This document shows, piece by piece, positions 17,848 to 27,048 of a stretch of 64,000 bases of DNA (positions are counted from its first letter, which is position 1; each line of letters starts with the position of its first letter). The position numbers and the translations under genes are program-made. Location of the stretch: assembly GCA_963825595.1 (NCBI GenBank), contig CAWGUE010000006.1, forward strand, positions 1-64,000. The letters are read 5' to 3'. The notes below the pieces were generated by a model, which was not told the DNA's origin, did not search any database, and was given only the letters and a program-made list of their open reading frames with translations. Source of the DNA: JARFQH01 sp963825595 (GTDB lineage Bacteria; Desulfobacterota; Desulfobacteria; Desulfobacterales; SG8-13).

Positions 17848-19086
17848 ATGTCCTTTGAATATTTCATCGGTGGCCGTTATCTGAGAGCCAAACAGAAACA
17901 GGCCTTTATCTCTCTCATCACCATACTTTCCACTGCCGGGGTGATGGTGGGGGTCATGGCGCTTGTTGTCGTGATTGCGGTCATGTCCGGCTTCGAGTCG
18001 GATTTGAAATCCCGTATTCTCGGCGGCCAGGCCCACGTCGTCATTATGCGCCAGGGCGGCGCTTTCGACGATTACCAAAAGGTCGTAAAATATGCCGAAT
18101 CCGTCAGCGGCGTTATCGCCGCCGCCCCGGTTGTATATGAACAGGTTATGTTGCGTTCGTCCCATGGGGTTTCTGGCGCCGTTTTGAGAGGAATTGAGCC
18201 TCAAAGTGCCGGGCGAGTCATCAAAACTCTCGAAAATATCTCCTTTCCTCCCACAGCGCCGGTGGGAAGCACTGCAGGCGGTAGTTCCCAGACACCTGGA
18301 ATCGTACTCGGAAGAGAATTGGCCCGCAACCTGGGGGTTGTCAAAGGTGACATGGTCTACCTGATTTCGCCCCGGGGAATGCTTTCGCCCATCGGCCACG
18401 TGCCGGCAATGAAACAGTTTCAGGTTACCGGATATTTTGAATCCGGTATGTATGATTTTGACGGTTCCTTTGCTTACATCCGCATGGACGATGCTCAGAG
18501 GTTGCTGCGTATGGAGAATGCCGTCTCCGCTGTTGAAGTCCGCGTTACTGATATATACGGGGCCAGGGAGATTGCCGATGAAATCGTGGCTGGTTTGGGC
18601 TTCCCATACTGGGCTTGGGACTGGGTTCGCAAAAATCAGAACCTGTTTACGGCTCTGAAGCTCGAAAAAACCGTCATGTTCATCATTCTGACATTGATCG
18701 TCCTGGTGGCCGCCTTCAACATCGCCAGCACGCTCATAATGATGGTCATGGGGAAAACCCGTGATATCGCCATTTTAAAAGCCATGGGTGCGACCAACAA
18801 AAGTATTCGCAAAATATTCGTTTTCAAAGGTATGATTATCGGCGTCGTGGGTACGGTCATGGGGGTCCTCTCCGGTTCGCTTCTCTGCGCTCTTCTCAAG
18901 CGCTACAGTATCGTCGAACTCACCGGCGACATCTATTATTTTACGACGAAACTGCCGGTGCGGCTCGAACTGATTGACGTGCTCATCATAGTCTTTGCGG
19001 CTCTGGTGATTTGTTTTCTTGCGACACTTTACCCGGCGCGCCAAGCTTCCAGACTTGATCCTGTGGAGGCGATCCGCTATGGATAA
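17848..19086 (+). CDS. lolC: Lipoprotein-releasing ABC transporter permease LolC/LolE
   Basis: Integral-membrane part of the Lol ABC transporter that extracts outer-membrane lipoproteins from the inner membrane and passes them to LolA. The 412-residue protein has the family layout: one N-terminal transmembrane helix (about residues 22-46, after FIGGRYLRAKQKQAFISLIT), a large periplasmic MacB-like domain (about 50-265), then three helices at the C-terminus with the TLIMMVMGKTRDIAILKAMGA FtsX motif. Only one permease gene is present, so the transporter may be a homodimer as in LolF-type systems. Its stop overlaps the lolD start by eight bases. Confidence 0.94.
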   Translation: MSFEYFIGGRYLRAKQKQAFISLITILSTAGVMVGVMALVVVIAVMSGFESDLKSRILGGQAHVVIMRQGGAFDDYQKVVKYAESVSGVIAAAPVVYEQVMLRSSHGVSGAVLRGIEPQSAGRVIKTLENISFPPTAPVGSTAGGSSQTPGIVLGRELARNLGVVKGDMVYLISPRGMLSPIGHVPAMKQFQVTGYFESGMYDFDGSFAYIRMDDAQRLLRMENAVSAVEVRVTDIYGAREIADEIVAGLGFPYWAWDWVRKNQNLFTALKLEKTVMFIILTLIVLVAAFNIASTLIMMVMGKTRDIAILKAMGATNKSIRKIFVFKGMIIGVVGTVMGVLSGSLLCALLKRYSIVELTGDIYYFTTKLPVRLELIDVLIIVFAALVICFLATLYPARQASRLDPVEAIRYG

Positions 19087-19807
19087 AGCCGATTATTTGC
19101 CAAATAACCGTCAATTGGCGGTGTCCGGTGACACTTTCATCGCTATTAGAGATCTGTATAAAAGCTACAACCACAGCGGTGCCGGTATCGACATACTGAA
19201 GGGGATTAATTTTGACATCGGCTTGGGCGAGACAGTGGCGGTGGTCGGTGCCTCGGGCATCGGAAAATCGACCCTGCTTCATATCCTGGGAACCCTTGAT
19301 CGGCCGGATCGCGGGCGCCTGTTTTTTGGTGGTGAAGATATTCTGAAATACGATGACGAGAAGCTGGCCCAGCTCAGAAATACTTCCATTGGTTTCGTAT
19401 TCCAGTTTCACCATCTGCTGCCGGAATTTACTACGCTTGAAAATGCGATGATGCCGGCTCTGATAAATGGGTGGAGCAAAACCGCCGCCCGCGAAGGAGC
19501 CGAGAGTATCCTGGTGCGTGTTGGTCTCAAGGAACGCCTCAAACACCGGGTCACCAAACTATCAGGGGGTGAGCAGCAGCGGGTTGCCCTAGCCCGGGCC
19601 CTGGTAATGAAGCCGGGTATTCTCCTGGCCGATGAGCCGACTGGAAATCTCGACCAGGGCAACAGTACTCAGGTTCACGAGTTGTTGATGGAGTTAAATA
19701 AGGAACTTCGTATGACACTGGTGGTGGTCACTCATAACAGGGAACTCTCCGGGCTCATGTCGCGGCAGGTGACAATCATTGATGGGGCGTTGGTTGAGTC
19801 CGACTGA
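19079..19807 (+). CDS. lolD: Lipoprotein-releasing ABC transporter ATPase LolD
   Basis: ATPase that powers lipoprotein release with the permease just upstream. I use the ATG at 19079 (242 residues), which overlaps the lolC stop (ATGGATAA); an earlier in-frame start would lie deep inside lolC. All ABC motifs are intact: Walker A GASGIGKST, Q-loop in FVFQFHHLLPEF, signature LSGGEQQR, Walker B LLADEPTGNLD, and the switch histidine in VVTHNREL. The LLPEFTTLENAMMP stretch is typical of LolD. MacB-type ATPases are similar but lack this context. Confidence 0.95.
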   Translation: MDKADYLPNNRQLAVSGDTFIAIRDLYKSYNHSGAGIDILKGINFDIGLGETVAVVGASGIGKSTLLHILGTLDRPDRGRLFFGGEDILKYDDEKLAQLRNTSIGFVFQFHHLLPEFTTLENAMMPALINGWSKTAAREGAESILVRVGLKERLKHRVTKLSGGEQQRVALARALVMKPGILLADEPTGNLDQGNSTQVHELLMELNKELRMTLVVVTHNRELSGLMSRQVTIIDGALVESD

Positions 19808-19885
19808 CAACAACTTACCGGGTCGTGTGGGGAGGACTTTTCGCGACCGGGGCCGATTTTCGCTCAGCTTCCTGCGAGGTTGTGA

Positions 19886-22555
19886 ATGGTTATGATCAAA
19901 AGAATCTGCCTGGTTCTCACGTTCATTGCGTACACACTGCCGGTTGCCGTGCCTGCGGCGGAAAAAAATGTCTCCGTTATGATATTGCCCTTTGAGATCA
20001 ATGCCGCCGAAAATCTGGCCTATCTACAGAATGATATTCCCAAAGTCATCGGTCAAAACCTGACCGCCGAGGGCGCCAATGTCATCCAGCCGCCGGAGGG
20101 ATTCGCTGTTATCGGGCCGCCGGCTACAGATCCCGGGTATGCGCGACGCGTGGGCGTAGATAATGGCGCGGATTACGTTATCATCGGCAGCCTCACCCTG
20201 ATTGGTCAGCAATTCAGCCTGGATACCAGATTGGTGGAAACTTTAAATCCCGGTCCGCCCAGGGTATTTTCGGTTTCGGGGCGGGGGCTGGAGAACCTGC
20301 CCTTGAAAGTCAGGGAGCTGACGCGCGAGATTTTCGTTGTGATTTTCGATCAGAAAAAAATCACGGCGATTCGCATCGAGGGGAGCCAGCGGATTGAAGC
20401 CGATGCCATCCAACGAATCATTAAAACGGTCCCCGGTGACATATACTCCGTAAAAAGCCTTTCCGACGATTTAAAAGCAATATACGGGATGGGTTATTTC
20501 GACGATGTACGCATCGAGGCTGAAGATGAAACGGCCGGCAAGTCGGTGATCATATACGTCAAAGAAAAACCCACCATTCGCTATGTGCGTTTCGAGGGCA
20601 ACCGGGTATTCGACGACAAGGAAATGAAAGAGAACATGACCCTGAAAACCGGGTCGATTTTGAATGTTTTCCACGTTCAAAACAATCTTCAACGTATCGA
20701 AGAGCTTTACAAGGACAAGAACTATCACAACGTCAAAGTCGATTATAAAATCAAGGAGGTATCCAACAACCAGGCCGATGTAACCTTCGACATCGATGAA
20801 GGCAACAAAGTGCGCATCGAACACATCTATTTTGAGGGCAACCAGGCCTTCTCGGATAAAAAGCTGAAAAAGCAGATGAGCACTTCGGAAAAGAGTTGGC
20901 TTTCTTTCATCACCAATTCCGGAGATTTGAACACGGAGGACCTCAACCAGGATGCCGGTCGCCTGGAAGCGTTCTATCAGAACCAGGGTTATATTCGCGC
21001 CAAGGTCGGTGAGCCGCAGGTTGTTTTTAAAGAGGAGGGGATCGACGTAACCATAAAAATCGAAGAGGGGCCCCGATATACGGTCGGCACGGTCGGTGTT
21101 GAAGGAGAATTGATTTTTCCCAGCGAAGTCCTTCTGGATAAAATCAACCTTAAAAAGGAAGAGTTTTATAACCGCACCGTGCTTCGTAACGACTTGATTA
21201 CCCTGGGCGACATCTATGCCGACGCCGGATACGCCTATGCCGACATCGCGCCGCGCATTGACGAAAAAGCCGAAGAGCTGGTGGTCAATATCGTTTACCA
21301 AATCCAAAAAGGACCGTTGGTGTACTTCGAAGAGATCACCATCAACGGCAATTCCACCACCAGGGATAAGGTGATCCGTCGCCAGTTGGAGGTTTACGAA
21401 CAGGGCCTTTACAGTGGCTCGAACCTGAAGCGCAGTGTCCGCAATCTCAACCGCCTCGATTACTTCAAAGACGTCAAAGTGAACACTGTCAAAGGCAGCG
21501 CCGACGATAAGATGGTGCTGACGATCGATGTTGAAGAGAAATCAACCGGCCAGTTCAGTATTGGCGGCGGATACAGCAATACTGAAAAAGTGTTTTTTAC
21601 CGGCTCGATTTCCCAGCGCAACCTCTTCGGTCGCGGCCAGATTCTCAATCTGCAGGGTGAAATCGGGGCCGTCAACTCGCGCTATCAGCTGTCATTCACT
21701 GAGCCATGGCTTTTCGACATCCCGCTGTCAGGCACCATAAGGGTGTACAACTGGATAAGCGAATATAACTCTTACGATAGGGACAGCCTCGGCGGATCCT
21801 TGTTCTTAGGTTACCCGGTTTACAGAGACACCCGCCTTTCCATCGGTTTCAATTATGATTCGGCCAACATTAACGTTACGGATGAGGCGACAGCTCCGGT
21901 TTCAATTTTGGAACTGATCGAACAGGTCGGCGACAAGAACATCGTGACCTTGAGCACTGAAGCCGCCCTCACCTACGATACCCGTGACCGGATTTTTTCT
22001 CCCACCGAAGGAGCGTTGCACCGTTTCTCCGCCGAGTATGCGGGCTTCGGTGGAGATATCGGTTTCAACAAGTATGTCGGCCAGGTGGGGTGGTATTATC
22101 CGCTCGTCTGGAAATTTGTCGGCCATGTAAGGGCCAAGGCCGGTTATGTGGGTGAAAATTCCTCCGGTGTGCTGCCGGATTACGAACTGTTCTACATGCA
22201 GGGAACCGATTCCCTCGTTGGATATGACAGGGATGAGATTCAACCGAAGGATGAACGGGGAGAGGTCATCGGCGGTGATCGGTTCGGTTACGCCACGGTG
22301 CAGTTGATTCATCCCTTGCTCACGGAATTCGGGTTGGATGGGTTTGTCTTTTACAGTATTGGGGCCATCGCCTCGAGTGAACCCGGCGCCGAGCCTCAAA
22401 ACATCAACGGTGATTCCCTGCGTCAAAGCACCGGCCTTGGCTTCAACTGGAATTCGCCGATGGGACCGATTGCTTTGGCATATGGGTACAAACTCAACCG
22501 CAAACCGGGTGAATCCGCCGGTGCCTGGGAATTTAATTTCGGTGGGGCCTTCTAA
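19886..22555 (+). CDS. bamA: Outer membrane protein assembly factor BamA with extra N-terminal domain
   Basis: Central component of the outer-membrane protein insertion machine. Of 889 residues, a signal peptide (about 1-24, ending PVAVPAA) precedes an extra domain of about 130 residues with TolB-N/FlgO-like features (VSVMILPFEIN, then ADYVIIGSLTLIG). Five POTRA domains follow from about residue 157, with strand signatures such as IRIEGSQRIE, VRFEGNRVF, IYFEGNQAF, VGVEGELIF and ITINGNSTT. A 16-stranded barrel of about 330 residues ends in Phe, as expected for a BAM signal. The loop-6 VRGF motif reads LVGY (V778 where Arg is expected). Classical BamA is about 800 residues, so the extension explains the length. 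It is followed by skp and the lpx genes. Confidence 0.95.
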   Translation: MVMIKRICLVLTFIAYTLPVAVPAAEKNVSVMILPFEINAAENLAYLQNDIPKVIGQNLTAEGANVIQPPEGFAVIGPPATDPGYARRVGVDNGADYVIIGSLTLIGQQFSLDTRLVETLNPGPPRVFSVSGRGLENLPLKVRELTREIFVVIFDQKKITAIRIEGSQRIEADAIQRIIKTVPGDIYSVKSLSDDLKAIYGMGYFDDVRIEAEDETAGKSVIIYVKEKPTIRYVRFEGNRVFDDKEMKENMTLKTGSILNVFHVQNNLQRIEELYKDKNYHNVKVDYKIKEVSNNQADVTFDIDEGNKVRIEHIYFEGNQAFSDKKLKKQMSTSEKSWLSFITNSGDLNTEDLNQDAGRLEAFYQNQGYIRAKVGEPQVVFKEEGIDVTIKIEEGPRYTVGTVGVEGELIFPSEVLLDKINLKKEEFYNRTVLRNDLITLGDIYADAGYAYADIAPRIDEKAEELVVNIVYQIQKGPLVYFEEITINGNSTTRDKVIRRQLEVYEQGLYSGSNLKRSVRNLNRLDYFKDVKVNTVKGSADDKMVLTIDVEEKSTGQFSIGGGYSNTEKVFFTGSISQRNLFGRGQILNLQGEIGAVNSRYQLSFTEPWLFDIPLSGTIRVYNWISEYNSYDRDSLGGSLFLGYPVYRDTRLSIGFNYDSANINVTDEATAPVSILELIEQVGDKNIVTLSTEAALTYDTRDRIFSPTEGALHRFSAEYAGFGGDIGFNKYVGQVGWYYPLVWKFVGHVRAKAGYVGENSSGVLPDYELFYMQGTDSLVGYDRDEIQPKDERGEVIGGDRFGYATVQLIHPLLTEFGLDGFVFYSIGAIASSEPGAEPQNINGDSLRQSTGLGFNWNSPMGPIALAYGYKLNRKPGESAGAWEFNFGGAF

Positions 22556-23008
22556 GAGCCGGAAACCCGCATTCGTCCAAGGGTGGCGGGCATCGCCTTC
22601 TGCTCTTGATGAGCAGGAACGGACGGATGGGACAGGGGGAGATAGTATCGCTGATCAACCGAATATTTTATGTTTTCTTCACTGGAAGTGACAAAACGGA
22701 AACACGGTCGGGGTGATATTGAATATTTTGATTCCTTCAGCATTTGTTTGTTTTGTTACATCCAACGAATTACAGACCATCTGGAAGGATTTTACCCTAT
22801 GGGCCAAATGGAGAATGCCATGGCTCGCGCTATTCGAGGTTTACGGTAAATGGACGACAGACCCGTCTCGATATACCTTGGCCATGCAAGCCGCCATTTG
22901 TTGAAATCTCCGGGTTTGCAGTCCGACGTCAGGCTTATGACACCAAGTCAATCAGCGATGGTGCCGACTGCTGTAGAATTTAAAAGGATACGCTACGAGG
23001 GAGGGAAA
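22556..23008 (+). other. Intergenic region between bamA and skp
   Basis: About 450 bases with no convincing gene. Open frames run through it in several phases but lack ribosome sites and family features. A short CTGCTC-ttgat-GAGCAG hairpin occurs about 55 bases after bamA. A promoter for the skp-lpx part could lie here, but I see no clear hexamer pair. Confidence 0.4.
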
Positions 23009-23560
23009 ATGCGACGATACAACTTTATTATTATTTCGGCCATGACGGCGCTTCTTACCTTTACGAGCTTCGGCAGGGCAGCCGATGTCGCCAAGATCGG
23101 CATTATCGACGGCCAGCGGGTGCTCGAAACTTCCGATGCCGGCAAAACCGCAAGAGCAGGGATCAAGGGACAATATAACCGCATGGAAGAAGAGTTGAAA
23201 AAAAGGGGAGCTGAATTCGAAGAGCTGAAAAAACAGTTTGAGCGCAATGCTATGGTCATGAGCCAGGAAAAACGTGAGCAAAGTCAACGGGACTTGCAGA
23301 TCAAACAGATGGATCTTCAGCAGCTCGGTAAGAAGTACAGCACTGAATTGAAGGCGCTCGAGAAGAAGTACACGGAACGAATTCAAAAGGACGTCCTGAA
23401 ACTAACGGAAGAGATCGGAAAGTCCGGGGGATATTTGCTGATCATCGACAAGCCCGGTGTCCTGTATCATCCGAATTCCATCGAGCTTACGGATCAGTTG
23501 ATACAAAAATACAATGCAAAGTACGCCAAGGGCGATACCGAGGCCTCTAAAAAAGATTGA
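23009..23560 (+). CDS. skp: Periplasmic chaperone Skp/OmpH
   Basis: Trimeric periplasmic chaperone that shields unfolded outer-membrane proteins on the way to BamA. The start is the ATG at 23009, behind GAGGGAGG, giving 183 residues. A signal peptide (about 1-26, with IIISAMTALLTFTSFGRA) is followed by IGIIDGQRVLETSDAG, the head strand typical of OmpH, then a long charged alpha-helical arm (about residues 55-135, with EEELKKRGAEFEELKKQF) and a C-terminal return to the head (YLLIIDKPGVLY). The order bamA-skp-lpxD matches many Gram-negative genomes. Confidence 0.92.
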   Translation: MRRYNFIIISAMTALLTFTSFGRAADVAKIGIIDGQRVLETSDAGKTARAGIKGQYNRMEEELKKRGAEFEELKKQFERNAMVMSQEKREQSQRDLQIKQMDLQQLGKKYSTELKALEKKYTERIQKDVLKLTEEIGKSGGYLLIIDKPGVLYHPNSIELTDQLIQKYNAKYAKGDTEASKKD

Positions 23561-23617
23561 TCTTTTACGTCCATGTCAGAGTAAAGTGCGGCCTGGACCG
23601 GTGAATAGGACGATATC

Positions 23618-24649
23618 ATGGAATTACCGCTAAACCGTATTGCCGAGCATGTCGGTGGACGTGTCCATGGTGATGACAGCAAAATCATTCGCGGGGTCGC
23701 TCCTTTCGAAACAGCCGCTGCCGACCAGATTACTTTTGCCGACGGCGCCAAATTCGTCAAACGCCTTCGGGAAACCGGCGCCGGTGCCGTCATCGTGCCA
23801 AATCAGATTGAGATTGATGGCATGACACTGCTACAGGTAAACAACCCCAAAGTGGCTTTCACCAGGGTCATCCAACTTTTTTACCCCGCGTCGATACCCT
23901 ACAGGGGGATCAGCAATCGGGCGGTGATCGGTGAAGGATTCACATCCGGCGAAAATACCGCTATTGCACCGCTGGTATTCATCGGCAACGACGTTCGCGT
24001 CGGCGATCGCACCATCATCCACCCCGGTGTGGTCCTCGGAGATGAGGTGCGCATCGGCAGCGATGTGGTCATTCATCCCAACGTTTCGATTCTCGACCGT
24101 TGCCGGATAGGAGACCGTGTCACCATTCACGCCGGCACTGTCGTCGGGAGCGACGGATACGGTTTTGCGCCCGACGGCGAGACCTATGTCAAAATACCGC
24201 ATCTCGGCATCGTTCAGATTGACGATGACGTGGAAATCGGTGCTGTGAACACCATCGACCGAGGGTCTTTTGGAAAAACCTGGGTCCAAAAAGGGGTCAA
24301 GACCGACAATCTTGTCCATATCGCTCACAATGTAACGGTCGGTGAGAATACGCTGATCGTGGCTCAGGTGGGAATCGCGGGAAGCACCGCCATCGGCCGG
24401 CACGTTATCTTGGCGGGCCAGGCAGGGATTGTCGGACACTTGACCATCGGGGACAATGCCATCATTGGCCCTATGACCGGTGTCGCCAAATCAGTGGACC
24501 CGGGACAAATCTTGTCCGGCAGCCTTCCGGCAATACCCCATCGTCAGTGGCTCCGGTTGCAGCGGGTTTTACCGGAATTGCCCGAACTCAAAAAGCGGCT
24601 TGCCGCTCTTGAAATAGAGATAAAACGATTGGTCGGGGAGGATGACTGA
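23618..24649 (+). CDS. lpxD: UDP-3-O-acylglucosamine N-acyltransferase LpxD
   Basis: Transfers the second acyl chain to UDP-3-O-acyl-glucosamine in lipid A synthesis. The 343-residue protein has the N-terminal uridine-binding domain (about residues 1-100), then a long left-handed beta helix of hexapeptide repeats (I-G-x-x-x repeats from about 110 to 300), and a C-terminal helix (LPELKKRLAALEIEIKRL). The catalytic histidine lies in DNLVHIAHNVTVG. It is preceded by skp and followed by fabZ and lpxA, the conserved lpx order. Confidence 0.96.
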   Translation: MELPLNRIAEHVGGRVHGDDSKIIRGVAPFETAAADQITFADGAKFVKRLRETGAGAVIVPNQIEIDGMTLLQVNNPKVAFTRVIQLFYPASIPYRGISNRAVIGEGFTSGENTAIAPLVFIGNDVRVGDRTIIHPGVVLGDEVRIGSDVVIHPNVSILDRCRIGDRVTIHAGTVVGSDGYGFAPDGETYVKIPHLGIVQIDDDVEIGAVNTIDRGSFGKTWVQKGVKTDNLVHIAHNVTVGENTLIVAQVGIAGSTAIGRHVILAGQAGIVGHLTIGDNAIIGPMTGVAKSVDPGQILSGSLPAIPHRQWLRLQRVLPELPELKKRLAALEIEIKRLVGEDD

Positions 24650-24746
24650 AAGTTTTGGCCGATAACTCTGCATGCAGCAGGCATGCTTCGAGCAGTAACG
24701 TCTGAGGGCGCGCCGCCTCAGCCTGCGAATCGACCGGAGGGATGCC

Positions 24747-25193
24747 ATGGAAACCGTTTACGATATCCAAAAAATTTTGGAGCTGATGCCGCACCGTTAC
24801 CCGTTTCTGCTCGTCGATCGCATCATCGAACTGGATTTGGGAAAAAGAATTGTCGGCCTTAAAAATGTGACAATCAATGAGCCGTTCTTCCAGGGACATT
24901 TTCCTGGGATGCCGGTGATGCCGGGGGTGCTGATCGTTGAAGCCATGGCCCAAGCCGGCGGAATTCTCTACCTGACATCACAGCCGCCGGGAGATGCAGA
25001 GTATATTTTTTATTTTATGGCCATGGACAAGGTCCGTTTCCGAAAACCGGTGCTTCCCGGCGATCAGCTGATTTTGGAAGCAACTCTTCTGAAAATGCGA
25101 AAGAATGCCATCAAAATGGCAGGGACGGCTACGGTTGACGGGAAACGTGTGGCCGAAGCTGAGTTAATGGCTTCAGTGGGAGAAAAGAAATGA
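24747..25193 (+). CDS. fabZ: 3-hydroxyacyl-ACP dehydratase FabZ
   Basis: Dehydrates beta-hydroxyacyl-ACP in fatty acid elongation and competes with LpxA/LpxD for hydroxyacyl chains. The hot-dog fold signature is clear: LMPHRYPFLLVDRI, then the active-site His in GHFPGMPVMPG and the Glu in VEAMAQAGG. At 148 residues it is standard length. GGAGGGAT precedes the ATG. Its last four bases overlap the lpxA start (ATGA), so the two are translationally coupled. Confidence 0.96.
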   Translation: METVYDIQKILELMPHRYPFLLVDRIIELDLGKRIVGLKNVTINEPFFQGHFPGMPVMPGVLIVEAMAQAGGILYLTSQPPGDAEYIFYFMAMDKVRFRKPVLPGDQLILEATLLKMRKNAIKMAGTATVDGKRVAEAELMASVGEKK

Positions 25194-25960
25194 TTCATCC
25201 GACAGCAATCGTCAGCCCGAAAGCCGAACTGGATTCCAATGTCGACGTCGGGCCTTACACGATCATCGGTGAGAATGTATTCGTCGGCAGCGGGACCACC
25301 ATCGGTTCTCACGTTGTGATCGAACCCTATGTAACGATTGGCCAGAAGTGCCGGGTTTTTCAATATGCCGCTTTGGGCGCCATTCCCCAAGATCTGAAGT
25401 TTGGGGGCGAAGTCAGCTATGTAAAAATCGGACGCGGGTGTATCATTCGCGAATTCGTTACAGTTCATAGAGGGACCAACATGGGAGGCGGCGTCACTGA
25501 AATCGGTGAGGAATGCCTGCTGATGAATTACACCCACGTCGCCCACGACTGCAAGATCGGGCGCCGCGTTGTCATGGCCAACAACGCCACCCTGGCCGGT
25601 CATATCACCATCGGGAATCATTGCACCATCGGCGGACTTTCGGCGATTCACCAATTCACAAAGGTCGGTGAATATGCCTTCATCGGTGGTAAAACGGGTG
25701 TCCCCAAGGATATTCCCCCTTACGTGATCGCGTCGGGTGAAAGGGCCCGGCTGCACGGTCTAAATCAAGTGGGACTCAAGCGCAGCGGGTTCTCTCAACA
25801 AACCATCAGTGAGTTGAAGAAAGCCTACCGCATTGTCTTTCGTATTGGCTTGACGCTGAATCAGGCTATTGAAAGAGTGAAAGCCGAGGTCGATCAAAAT
25901 CCCGAGGTCGTGCGCTTCATCGAATTCATCAAATCTTCTGAACGGGGCATTACCCGCTGA
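25190..25960 (+). CDS. lpxA: UDP-GlcNAc (or GlcN3N analogue) O/N-acyltransferase LpxA
   Basis: First enzyme of lipid A synthesis, moving a hydroxyacyl chain onto the 3-position of the UDP-amino sugar. The 256-residue protein begins IHPTAIVSPKAELDSNVDVG and carries hexapeptide repeats to about residue 185. The catalytic His is in THVAHDCKIG. The C-terminal helical domain starts near GLNQVGLKRSGFS. It overlaps fabZ by four bases. The next gene is a Gfo/Idh/MocA oxidoreductase. In species where that gene is GnnA the LpxA substrate is a 3-amino sugar, so the acceptor here is open. Confidence 0.96.
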   Translation: MIHPTAIVSPKAELDSNVDVGPYTIIGENVFVGSGTTIGSHVVIEPYVTIGQKCRVFQYAALGAIPQDLKFGGEVSYVKIGRGCIIREFVTVHRGTNMGGGVTEIGEECLLMNYTHVAHDCKIGRRVVMANNATLAGHITIGNHCTIGGLSAIHQFTKVGEYAFIGGKTGVPKDIPPYVIASGERARLHGLNQVGLKRSGFSQQTISELKKAYRIVFRIGLTLNQAIERVKAEVDQNPEVVRFIEFIKSSERGITR

Positions 25961-26070
25961 TGATCGCCGGATCCGACCAGGCTCCTTACCGCCGGTATCG
26001 TTTGCAATTCTGCCGGTGATAGGTCCGTTCCCCCCCTTTTCCTGCGACTGTGGTTCGTGGAAAGATACAT

Positions 26071-27042
26071 ATGAAAACTGCTGCAAAAAAACTGCGAGTT
26101 GGTGTCGTCGGTGTCGGCTATCTTGGAAAATTTCATGCGGAAAAGTACGCCCACATGGAGGACGTCGAGCTGGTGGGCGTAGCGGACATCGATCCTGTCG
26201 CAGCCACGAAGGTGGCTGACCGATTGAGCACGACGGCTTATACCGGGCACGCGGCGTTGCTCGACCGGGTCGATGCGGTCAGTGTCGTGGTACCGACATC
26301 GGCGCATTTTGCAGTGGCAAGGGATTTTTTGGAAAACGGTGTGGACGTTCTGATTGAAAAGCCAATGACCACCACCCTGGAAGAGGCTGATGCGCTTGTT
26401 ACATTAGCGGAAAACCAAGACCTTATCATTCAGGTCGGTCACCTCGAACGGTTCAATCAAGCCGTGGTGGCATTGAAGGGAATTCTCCATCGGCCGATGT
26501 TCATCGAGTCGCATCGGCTCAGCCTGTTCACGGACCGGGCGAGCGATGTGAGCGTTGTATTGGACTTGATGATCCACGACATCGATCTCATCTCTAACTT
26601 CGCCCGATCCGAGTTGATCAGTGTCCATGCGGCCGGCGTTCCGGTGGTATCCACTGAGGTCGATATTGCAAATGCCCGTCTCGAGTTCAAAAGCGGCTGT
26701 GTTGCCAATGTCACGGCCAGTCGGATATCGATAAAAAATGAACGTAAAATCCGTTTATTTCAGAAAGATTGTTACATTTCAGTCGACTTTGTCGAGCATA
26801 GCATCACCGTGATACGCAGGAAGGGTGACGATCGCTCCGGCCTGATTCCCGGTATGGACATCCAACAACTCTCCTTTGATCAGGGGGATGCGCTCGAGGA
26901 TGAGCTCAAAGAATTCGTCCAGTCGGTGCGAGACCGCAGCGAGCCACAAGTCGATGGTCGGGTGGGCCGCGATGCCCTGCGGATTGCCTTGAACGTCATG
27001 GGCCAAATCAACAGCAAAATCGATCGGTACATCGGTCGATAA
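26071..27042 (+). CDS. Gfo/Idh/MocA family oxidoreductase in the lpx operon (GnnA candidate)
   Basis: NAD(P)-dependent sugar oxidoreductase, 323 residues from the ATG at 26071; GGAAAG lies six bases upstream. The Rossmann motif VGVVGVGYLGKFHAEKY is at the N-terminus, the EKPM motif (VLIEKPMTT) follows at about residue 100, and the catalytic His is in LMIHDIDL. It lies between lpxA and lpxB. In Acidithiobacillus and others the enzyme GnnA of this family, with aminotransferase GnnB, converts UDP-GlcNAc to a 3-amino sugar that LpxA then acylates through nitrogen. No GnnB is present in this operon. It could also act on another sugar, so GnnA is a hypothesis. Confidence 0.82.
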   Translation: MKTAAKKLRVGVVGVGYLGKFHAEKYAHMEDVELVGVADIDPVAATKVADRLSTTAYTGHAALLDRVDAVSVVVPTSAHFAVARDFLENGVDVLIEKPMTTTLEEADALVTLAENQDLIIQVGHLERFNQAVVALKGILHRPMFIESHRLSLFTDRASDVSVVLDLMIHDIDLISNFARSELISVHAAGVPVVSTEVDIANARLEFKSGCVANVTASRISIKNERKIRLFQKDCYISVDFVEHSITVIRRKGDDRSGLIPGMDIQQLSFDQGDALEDELKEFVQSVRDRSEPQVDGRVGRDALRIALNVMGQINSKIDRYIGR

Positions 27043-27048
27043 AACGTC

